Below are positions 1-5,097 of a DNA stretch of 5,725 nucleotides, in pieces. The notes beneath the pieces are model-generated. The model did not search any database. It was not told the DNA's origin and saw only the letters and a list, made by a program, of their open reading frames with translations. The stretch comes from Candidatus Tayloriibacteriota bacterium (GTDB lineage: Bacteria > Patescibacteriota > Minisyncoccia > Phycocordibacterales > JAKAEA01), in the NCBI GenBank assembly GCA_029288535.1, contig JARIGY010000090.1:1-5725 (forward strand). The letters run 5' to 3'. Position numbers and translations under genes: made by a program. Within the stretch, counting starts at the first letter, position 1, and each line of letters opens with the position of its first letter.

Positions 1-7
1 CAATTTT

Positions 8-16
8 TGCTACTAT
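8..16 (+). promoter_or_regulatory. Extended -10 promoter element of aspS
   Basis: TGC at 8-10 is followed directly by TACTAT at 11-16, which matches an extended -10 element (TGn-TAnnnT). The hexamer ends 9 nt before the ATG at 26. Using the 6-nt spacing seen at scpA and scpB, transcription would begin at A23, leaving a leader of only 3 nt (ATC) in front of the ATG. No Shine-Dalgarno sequence lies between the box and the start codon. The -35 region falls outside the window. This is inferred from sequence pattern only. Confidence 0.6.
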
Positions 17-25
17 TGGCGCATC

Positions 26-1438
26 ATGGAACGAACATACATCAAGGATCTCAAAGGGAAAGTCGGGCAGGAGGTAGCCATCAAAGGCTGGGTTGATATC
101 CGCCGCGACCAGGGCAAGCTCATCTTCTTTGACTTCCGCGATATGACAGGCCTCGTGCAGGGCGTGATCCTGCCGAATGCGAAGGACGCACACGCTGTCG
201 GCGAAAAAGTCCGCACCGAATGGGTTGTGGAAGTGAGGGGAAAAGTAAATCCGCGTCCCGAGAAAAACATCCAGAAGGACAAGCAGAATGGCGACATCGA
301 GCTTGAGATTCTTGCGATAACCGTTTTGAATAAAGCTGAGACGCCGCCGATCGACGTGACTTCTCCGGGCACGGAGATAGGTGAAGACGTCCGTCTGAAG
401 TACCGTTACCTCGACCTGCGCCGTCCGCGAATGCAGCACAATATCCGCACTCGCCACAAAGTCATATCATTCGTCCGCGACTATCTGGACAAAGAGCACT
501 TTATCGAAGTGGAGACACCGATACTCACCAAATCGACACCGGAAGGCGCCCGCGACTACATCGTGCCGTCGCGTCTCGAGCAGGGTCATTTTTACGCTCT
601 TCCGCAATCGCCGCAGCAGTACAAGCAGCTGCTTATGGTTGGCGGCGTCGAGAAATATTTCCAGATCGCCCGATGCTTCCGCGACGAGGATACGCGCTCA
701 GACCGTCAGCCGGAATTCACGCAGATGGATATGGAAATGAGCTTCGTTGAAATGGAAGACGTCATGGCTTTAAACGAAAAAATCCTGATCAAGCTTGTGC
801 AGACCCTGATGCCGGAGAAAAAAATCCAATCGATTCCGTTTCCGCGGATCACGTACAAAGAATCGATGGAAAAGTATGGCAACGACAAGCCCGACATCCG
901 CGAGAACAAAGAGGATAAGGATCTGCTGGCTTTCGTATGGGTCGTCGATTTTCCGATGTTTGAAAAAGTGGAAGGCGAGACAAATGCAGACGGCACGCCG
1001 AAGTGGACATTTACCCACAACCCTTTTTCCGCACCAAAGCCTGAGCACATGGAGTGGCTCATGAGCAAAGAGAACATTGGCGATATCATTACAACGCAAT
1101 ACGACATCGCACTGAACGGCTTCGAGATCGGCGGAGGCTCTATCCGCAACCACAACCCCGAAGCTCTGAAAAAAGTCCTTGAGATCATGGGTTATGCCGA
1201 CGAACAGATCGAATCGAACTTCGGCCACATGCTTCGGGCGCTTTCTTTCGGAGCTCCTCCGCACGGCGGCATTGCGTGGGGCATGGACCGATTGGTTACG
1301 CTTCTTCTCAACGAAATTTCAATCCGCGAGGTTATTCCATTTGCAAAAACAGGCGAAGGCAGGGACTTGATGATGGATTCTCCATCGGAAGTTTCTTCGA
1401 GGCAGCTGAAGGAGTTGGGAATTAAATTCGTAAAATAA
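26..1438 (+). CDS. aspS: Aspartyl-tRNA synthetase, bacterial type, lacking the GAD insertion domain
   Basis: This cytoplasmic class II aminoacyl-tRNA synthetase joins aspartate to tRNA using ATP. An N-terminal OB-fold anticodon-binding domain occupies about residues 1-105. The class II core follows: motif 1 around 159-183 (ETPILTKSTPEGARDY), the aspartate-pocket stretch QSPQQYKQLLM at 194-204, motif 2 at 212-240 (CFRDEDTRSDRQPEF with Arg219), and motif 3 at 415-423 (GIAWGMDRL with Arg422). These signatures are those of the bacterial enzyme rather than the archaeal one. It has 470 residues, whereas bacterial AspRS is usually near 590. The loss is in one place: YGNDKPDIR (284-292) runs almost straight into LAFVWVVDFPMFE (301-313), where the GAD domain normally sits. 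The reading frame is intact across the junction. The ATG at 26 fits both the family N-terminus and the adjacent -10 box. It lies 1 nt upstream of the next ORF, with which it is probably co-transcribed. Whether it also charges tRNA-Asn cannot be settled here. Confidence 0.97.
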   Translation: MERTYIKDLKGKVGQEVAIKGWVDIRRDQGKLIFFDFRDMTGLVQGVILPNAKDAHAVGEKVRTEWVVEVRGKVNPRPEKNIQKDKQNGDIELEILAITVLNKAETPPIDVTSPGTEIGEDVRLKYRYLDLRRPRMQHNIRTRHKVISFVRDYLDKEHFIEVETPILTKSTPEGARDYIVPSRLEQGHFYALPQSPQQYKQLLMVGGVEKYFQIARCFRDEDTRSDRQPEFTQMDMEMSFVEMEDVMALNEKILIKLVQTLMPEKKIQSIPFPRITYKESMEKYGNDKPDIRENKEDKDLLAFVWVVDFPMFEKVEGETNADGTPKWTFTHNPFSAPKPEHMEWLMSKENIGDIITTQYDIALNGFEIGGGSIRNHNPEALKKVLEIMGYADEQIESNFGHMLRALSFGAPPHGGIAWGMDRLVTLLLNEISIREVIPFAKTGEGRDLMMDSPSEVSSRQLKELGIKFVK

Positions 1439-1439
1439 C

Positions 1440-1727
1440 ATGACCGCAAAAATTATTTTAGTTATTCTGCTTTTAGTCATAGCGCTTTTCGCTTGGGCTC
1501 CATGGATGACAGCGGGCTTTGTAGATAATTCAGTTACAAAAACATTCAACAATTCCTGGGGAAAAGTCCAGGATGGGTACGCACTTATCAAAGTTGCAAA
1601 CATCAGGAAAAATATTTTCGGATCAAAGGCAGATATTTCCTACGGTGGCGGTTTTTCTCCGGCTACCGAGAGTAAAGAAATCTTTGTCTCATCATTCGGT
1701 CATATTTTCGGATTTCCAAGACCTTAA
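1440..1727 (+). CDS. Hypothetical protein with N-terminal membrane segment (95 aa)
   Basis: I do not recognise this protein. It begins 1 nt after the aspS stop, so it is probably expressed from the aspS transcript by termination-reinitiation; there is no Shine-Dalgarno site close to its ATG (the nearest purine-rich GGAG, at 1411-1414, is too far away). Residues 4-19 are strongly hydrophobic (KIILVILLLVIALFAW) after a short basic start, which fits a signal anchor or an uncleaved signal peptide. The next 75 residues are a polar, probably extracytoplasmic part with aromatic and glycine residues (YGGGFSP around 69-75) ending in GFPRP. It has no cysteines, so no lipobox. The base composition is somewhat more A+T-rich than aspS. 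The tidy placement after aspS and the membrane segment at the predicted start support a real gene. A frameshifted remnant of a longer protein remains possible. Confidence 0.68.
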   Translation: MTAKIILVILLLVIALFAWAPWMTAGFVDNSVTKTFNNSWGKVQDGYALIKVANIRKNIFGSKADISYGGGFSPATESKEIFVSSFGHIFGFPRP

Positions 1728-1732
1728 GCCTG

Positions 1733-1761
1733 TTGACTTACTCCCTTATTTAAGCCAAAAT
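1733..1761 (+). promoter_or_regulatory. Possible promoter of the small ORF (-35/-10 pair)
   Basis: TTGACT at 1733-1738 matches the -35 consensus at five of six positions. After 17 nt, CAAAAT at 1756-1761 matches the -10 consensus at four of six. A transcript would begin near 1768, just at the Shine-Dalgarno site of the 32-codon ORF. The -10 box is poor, so this call is tentative. Confidence 0.38.
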
Positions 1762-1768
1762 CATGAAT

Positions 1769-1775
1769 AGGAGGT
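1769..1775 (+). promoter_or_regulatory. Strong Shine-Dalgarno site of the small ORF
   Basis: AGGAGGT is an essentially full match to the anti-Shine-Dalgarno end of 16S rRNA. Its AGGAGG core ends 4 nt before the ATG at 1779, slightly tight but workable. It is the only such site in front of a gene in this window. It decides the start at 1779 over the out-of-frame ATG at 1763. Confidence 0.65.
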
Positions 1776-1778
1776 TCT

Positions 1779-1877
1779 ATGCTTGTGTACATCTACTGCC
1801 TCATTTTCCTGCGCAAAGTCAAGATCGACGACGCGTGGATACTCGACAAGATGCTCGAGCTTGCAGCCGAAGCCTAA
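1779..1877 (+). CDS. Small ORF, 32 aa, unknown function
   Basis: This ORF is too short for usual gene callers but has every element of a gene: a perfect ribosome-binding site just upstream, an ATG start, a TAA stop, and an intrinsic terminator whose stem starts at the stop codon. The protein starts hydrophobic (MLVYIYCLIFL, residues 1-11), continues with a basic patch (RKVK, 12-15), and ends in a likely amphipathic acidic helix (IDDAWILDKMLELAAEA, 16-32). It might be a short membrane-associated peptide or a leader peptide, but no runs of a single amino acid suggest classical attenuation, and the terminator separates it from the downstream transporter gene. A pseudogene tail is another option, though the precise Shine-Dalgarno site argues against that. 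I do not recognise the family. Confidence 0.55.
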   Translation: MLVYIYCLIFLRKVKIDDAWILDKMLELAAEA

Positions 1878-1907
1878 AGCCGATACCGAAGGGGGGTCGG
1901 CTTTTTT
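1876..1907 (+). terminator. Intrinsic terminator after the small ORF
   Basis: AAAGCCGA (1876-1883) pairs perfectly with TCGGCTTT (1897-1904). The G+C-rich core AGCCGA/TCGGCT is followed by six T residues at 1902-1907. Part of the apical region (ACC and the G run) can pair further. The stem begins within the TAA of the 32-codon ORF. It ends the upstream transcript before the transporter gene, which then has its own promoter. Confidence 0.82.
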
Positions 1908-1946
1908 AATCTCATATCACTTTAGATTTATTTTATCTCAATAGGG

Positions 1947-1952
1947 TATAAT
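1947..1952 (+). promoter_or_regulatory. Consensus -10 box of the ABC transporter gene
   Basis: TATAAT at 1947-1952 is a perfect -10 hexamer, 14 nt before the ATG at 1967. Initiation 7-8 nt downstream (about 1959-1960) would give a leader of about 7-8 nt (around ATATTTT) with no Shine-Dalgarno site. I see no convincing -35 at normal spacing; TTTAGA at 1921-1926 is weak and 20 nt away. Coming right after a terminator, this is the expected place for a promoter. Confidence 0.65.
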
Positions 1953-1966
1953 GAACCTCATATTTT

Positions 1967-3769
1967 ATGGCCATGATCACCGATAAAATTCGAGGCATTG
2001 AAAAGCAATCCAGAGCACGCGATGTGCTGTGGTATTTTTGGCAAAGCATGAGAAGCTACCGGTTCTGGTACTTCTTCGCTATTTTCCTCTTCGTTATTGC
2101 AAGCGTAGATGCTGTCGTGTCTCCCATCTTCTATAAGAAAATTCTCGACACGCTGAGCAGCGCGGCGGATAAAAGTACCGCCGTCCCGCTCCTGATCCAC
2201 TATATCGTCATCATCCTTATCCTGGGAATAATCAACTGGACGGCCTTTCGGGCCGCTACGCTCATCTACAATACGATTGAGGCAAAAGTCATGGCGATAC
2301 TGCGCCAGCAGGCTTTCGACCACCTCATGGAACATTCCTACAGTTTTTTTGCCAATAATTTTACCGGATCCCTTGTCCAGCGAGTCAATCGTTTTGCCCG
2401 TGCTTTTGAGAACCTGACCGATAGCATTGCCTGGAGCATGATACCGCTCACCGTCAATATCGTGGGAGTCAGTGTCGTTTTATGGTTTGTCAATCCGCTG
2501 ATCAGCTTTACGATCCTGGCGCTGGTCACCGTTTTTTTCACATTCAACTTTTTCTTCTCGCGCTGGAAAGTAAAGTACGACATCAAACTCGCAGAATCAG
2601 ACTCGAAAGTCACTGCCGTGCTGTCTGACAATATCACCAACCAGAATACCGTTCAGCTTTTTACGAGCCAGAGTTTCGAATCGGAACGTTTCAAGGAAGA
2701 AACGGACAAACAGGCCCGCATTTCATACTTCACATGGAACCTCTCGGCCATAGTCGATGCAGTCCAGGCCGGACTGCTTGTCATCGCTGAATTCGTGATC
2801 TTTTATGCCGCCATCCGTTACTGGCAAGCCGGTAAAATTACGATCGGAACGTTCATTCTCATTCAGTCATATTTCATTGTCCTAGGTTCACGGCTATGGG
2901 ACTTCAGCCGCATTATCCGGAATGTATACCAGGCTTTCGCTGATGGAAAAGAGATGGCCGATATTCTCCTTACCCCATATGAAATCAAGGATCTTCCAAG
3001 CGCCAAGCCGCTTGCGATACATCAGGCAATGATCGAATACAAGGATGCCGTGTTCAACTTCAATGAAACGAGAACAGTGCTTCAGCAGGTGAATCTCCAA
3101 ATACATGGAGGCGAGAAAATCGCGCTGATCGGACCGTCCGGAGCCGGCAAATCCACCTTTGTGCGGCTTCTACTCCGTCTCTATGAAGTTACCAAGGGAA
3201 CAATCTCTGTCGATGGCCAGGATATAAAGTACGCCACGCTCGAAAGCCTGAGAAAGAACATCAGTCTTGTGCCGCAGGAGCCTATTCTGTTCCATCGTTC
3301 ACTCAAAGAAAATATCCGCTATGGCAAACGGGAAGCGAGCGATGAGCAGGTATTCGAAGCGGCACGGCTTGCACACTGTGATAATTTCATCAAGGATCTG
3401 CCACTCGGTTACGACACGCTGGTCGGCGAGCGCGGCATCAAGCTTTCCGGAGGCGAACGCCAGCGCATAGCCATCGCCCGGGCGATTCTGAAAAATGCAC
3501 CCATCCTTATTCTCGACGAAGCGACATCCAGTCTCGATTCGGAATCCGAGCATCTGATCCAGGACGCGCTCGAAACGCTCATGAAAGGCAAGACGGTCAT
3601 CGTTATCGCACACCGGCTTTCTACGATCCGCAAAATGGATCGCATCATCGTGCTCGAAGACGGCAGAGTCCGCGAAGAGGGCAGTCACGACGAACTTCTC
3701 AAGCATGAGGACAGCCTGTATAAAAAACTCTGGAACCTGCAGGCAGGCGGCTTTATCCCCGACGCTTAA
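1967..3769 (+). CDS. ABC transporter, fused transmembrane and ATP-binding domains (exporter half-transporter)
   Basis: This is a single-chain ABC exporter subunit of the MsbA/Sav1866 architecture, expected to act as a dimer in the cytoplasmic membrane and drive export of a lipid, drug or peptide by ATP hydrolysis. The substrate cannot be read from sequence. The membrane domain (about residues 20-325) has six hydrophobic segments near 32-50, 73-92, 155-175, 178-198, 259-282 and 292-308. The nucleotide-binding domain (about 356-590) is complete: A-loop aromatic Phe365, Walker A GPSGAGKST at 389-397, Q-loop Gln437, signature LSGGERQ at 493-499, Walker B ILILD at 513-517 with catalytic Glu518, D-loop SSLD at 521-524, and H-loop His549. 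All catalytic residues are present, so a homodimer would have two working sites. At 600 residues the length is normal. An in-frame ATG at 1973 (third codon) is an alternative start. No terminator separates it from scpA, 18 nt downstream. Confidence 0.95.
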   Translation: MAMITDKIRGIEKQSRARDVLWYFWQSMRSYRFWYFFAIFLFVIASVDAVVSPIFYKKILDTLSSAADKSTAVPLLIHYIVIILILGIINWTAFRAATLIYNTIEAKVMAILRQQAFDHLMEHSYSFFANNFTGSLVQRVNRFARAFENLTDSIAWSMIPLTVNIVGVSVVLWFVNPLISFTILALVTVFFTFNFFFSRWKVKYDIKLAESDSKVTAVLSDNITNQNTVQLFTSQSFESERFKEETDKQARISYFTWNLSAIVDAVQAGLLVIAEFVIFYAAIRYWQAGKITIGTFILIQSYFIVLGSRLWDFSRIIRNVYQAFADGKEMADILLTPYEIKDLPSAKPLAIHQAMIEYKDAVFNFNETRTVLQQVNLQIHGGEKIALIGPSGAGKSTFVRLLLRLYEVTKGTISVDGQDIKYATLESLRKNISLVPQEPILFHRSLKENIRYGKREASDEQVFEAARLAHCDNFIKDLPLGYDTLVGERGIKLSGGERQRIAIARAILKNAPILILDEATSSLDSESEHLIQDALETLMKGKTVIVIAHRLSTIRKMDRIIVLEDGRVREEGSHDELLKHEDSLYKKLWNLQAGGFIPDA

Positions 3770-3772
3770 ATT

Positions 3773-3781
3773 TGCTATACT
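3773..3781 (+). promoter_or_regulatory. Extended -10 promoter element of scpA (leaderless)
   Basis: TGC at 3773-3775 is followed by TATACT at 3776-3781. Exactly 6 nt (GGGCAC) separate the hexamer from the ATG at 3788, so the first transcribed base should be the A of the start codon or next to it. There is no room for a ribosome-binding site. The -35 region lies inside the 3' end of the transporter gene and shows only a weak match (TTTATC at 3752-3757). Confidence 0.72.
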
Positions 3782-3787
3782 GGGCAC

Positions 3788-4534
3788 ATGGACACCCTTG
3801 GCTATAAGGTTCAGTCTGAACACTTCAGCGGGCCGCTCGACCTGCTTCTTGGACTTATCGAAAAACGGAAGCTTTTCATCAATGAGATTTCGCTTGCCCG
3901 GATCGCCGATGACTATATAGCATATGTGCAGCAGCTCGGGCATTTTCCCATTGCCGAAAGCGCGCAGTTCATCCTCATCGCTTCCACGCTGCTTCTCATC
4001 AAATCGAAATCGCTTTTGCCGACCCTTAATCTGACCGGCGAAGAGCAGGCGAGCGTGGAAGATCTGGAAAACAGGCTGAAGCTGTATAAGGAGATCCGGG
4101 ACCTGAGCCGGCATGTGGAGGCGCGTTTCGGCAAGAATATCATTTTTACACGGAACGTGCCGAAACATGCCGAGCCGATATTCTCACCGGACGAATCCAT
4201 GACCGTACCCGCTCTCTTTGCTGCCATCCGCAGCGTACTTCAGAACCTGCCAAAAAAAGAAATCATTCCGAAGGCGATAATCAAAAAGGTCATTTCGCTT
4301 GAGGAAATGATCACAAGCCTGACTGCGCGCATCCAGTCCAGCCTCCGGATGAGTTTTACCGAGTTCAGCAGAAGCCACGGAGGCGAAGGCAGGGAACACA
4401 AAGTCCATGTCATTGTCAGCTTTCTGGCCATGCTCGAACTGGTGAAGCAGGGCATTGTCGATGTCACGCAGGAAAAAGAGTTTGACGACATCAACATAGA
4501 GACCCAGCAGGTCGGCGTGCCGCGGTACCAATAA
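3788..4534 (+). CDS. scpA: Segregation and condensation protein A (ScpA, condensin kleisin)
   Basis: ScpA is the kleisin subunit of the bacterial SMC-ScpA-ScpB condensin. It bridges the heads of the SMC dimer, recruits ScpB, and is needed for chromosome compaction and segregation on the nucleoid. The N-terminal domain contains the family hallmark FSGPLDLLLGLIEKRKLFI at 13-31, then ISLARIADDYI (34-44), and a helix ending in KSKSLLP (72-78). The middle (about 85-160) is the variable linker that binds ScpB. The C-terminal winged-helix domain includes VIVSFLAMLELVKQGIVDV at 208-226, which in the family contacts the SMC head. At 248 residues the length is typical. The start at 3788 is supported by the N-terminal alignment and the adjacent -10 box. 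It is followed 29 nt later by scpB. No smc gene is visible in this window, which is common because smc is often elsewhere. Confidence 0.95.
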   Translation: MDTLGYKVQSEHFSGPLDLLLGLIEKRKLFINEISLARIADDYIAYVQQLGHFPIAESAQFILIASTLLLIKSKSLLPTLNLTGEEQASVEDLENRLKLYKEIRDLSRHVEARFGKNIIFTRNVPKHAEPIFSPDESMTVPALFAAIRSVLQNLPKKEIIPKAIIKKVISLEEMITSLTARIQSSLRMSFTEFSRSHGGEGREHKVHVIVSFLAMLELVKQGIVDVTQEKEFDDINIETQQVGVPRYQ

Positions 4535-4548
4535 AAATATTCATTTTC

Positions 4549-4557
4549 TGCTACAAT
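4549..4557 (+). promoter_or_regulatory. Extended -10 promoter element of scpB (leaderless)
   Basis: TGC at 4549-4551 is followed by TACAAT at 4552-4557, then 6 nt (AACCAC) and the ATG at 4564. The spacing is identical to scpA, and both share CACATG at the start codon. Transcription should begin at the start codon itself. There is no Shine-Dalgarno site in the 29-nt gap and no clear -35. It suggests that scpB is transcribed separately in addition to any read-through from scpA. Confidence 0.72.
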
Positions 4558-4563
4558 AACCAC

Positions 4564-5097
4564 ATGACATTAGACGCTAAGATCGAATCGCTGCTTTTTT
4601 GGAAAGGCGAGCCGATGACAGTAGAAAAACTGGCAGACATCCTCAAGAAAACCCCGGAAGAGATCGGGGTCGCATTGGACGAACTTGAAACAAAGCTCGC
4701 CGGCCGCGGCGTGAAGCTTGTACGCAGGGAAAATGAAGTACTGCTTGGCAGCGCGAGCGAAATGGGACCGACAATAGAAGCCCTTGCCAAAGAAGAACTG
4801 ATGCGCGATCTCGGCAAGGCGGGCCTTGAAACCCTGTCGATCGTGCTTTATCGCGGACCAGTAACCCGGCGCGATATCGACTACATCCGCGGCGTCAATT
4901 CCCAATTCATCCTGAGGAATCTGCTCGTGCGCGGTTTGGTGGAAAAAGTGCAGAACCCCGACGACCAGAGGACGTTTCTCTATAAGCCGACGTTCGAACT
5001 CCTAACCCATATGGGTCTTGGCTCCATCGGAGAACTGCCCGAATACAAAGGCATTGCCGCAGAAATCGAAGAGCATGAAAAGAAAAACGATGAGTAA
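4564..5097 (+). CDS. scpB: Segregation and condensation protein B (ScpB)
   Basis: ScpB is a dimeric protein made of two winged-helix domains that binds the central part of ScpA in the SMC condensin complex. The first domain covers about residues 1-75 (IESLLFWKGEPMTVEKLAD near 7-25, then the hairpin ending GRGVKLVRRENEVLLGS). The second (about 80-155) carries the most conserved stretch: KAGLETLSIVLYRGPVTR (85-102), DIDYIRGVNSQFILRNLL (104-121), RGLVEKVQNPDD (123-134) and YKPTFELLTHMGL (140-152). A short acidic and lysine-rich tail (about 163-177) closes the protein. At 177 residues it is of normal length. The stop overlaps the start of the next gene (ATGAGTAA), so translation of the carboxypeptidase is probably coupled to it. 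Confidence 0.95.
   Translation: MTLDAKIESLLFWKGEPMTVEKLADILKKTPEEIGVALDELETKLAGRGVKLVRRENEVLLGSASEMGPTIEALAKEELMRDLGKAGLETLSIVLYRGPVTRRDIDYIRGVNSQFILRNLLVRGLVEKVQNPDDQRTFLYKPTFELLTHMGLGSIGELPEYKGIAAEIEEHEKKNDE

Noticed and set aside
706..1264. Two overlapping - strand open frames of about 160 codons within aspS
   Set aside because: They are antisense to conserved AspRS sequence, with no family features and no promoter or ribosome-binding site; shadows.
1724..1756. Direct repeat TTAAGCC at 1724-1730 and 1750-1756
   Set aside because: Seven bases twice within 33 nt is weak and could be chance. One copy overlaps a stop codon, and there is no further repeat to suggest an operator.
1573..1770. 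65-codon + strand ORF overlapping the hypothetical gene
   Set aside because: It lies in another frame inside the 95-residue ORF, which has the better start, membrane segment and spacing to aspS.
1763..1909. 48-codon + strand ORF starting at ATG 1763
   Set aside because: It runs out of frame with the 32-codon ORF, its start precedes the Shine-Dalgarno site, and it reads through the terminator stem. Its arginine-rich product looks random.
1961..1975. TATTTT at 1961-1966 as a leaderless-type -10 box, 6 nt before the ATG at 1973
   Set aside because: The spacing fits the scpA/scpB pattern, but the hexamer is poor and lacks the TGC extension. The perfect TATAAT at 1947 is the stronger candidate, though the start at 1973 is not excluded.
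3299..4168. Long open frame of 289 codons on the - strand
   Set aside because: It lies antisense to the well-supported ABC transporter 3' end and scpA, spanning both. It shows no recognisable motif and is a codon-usage shadow.
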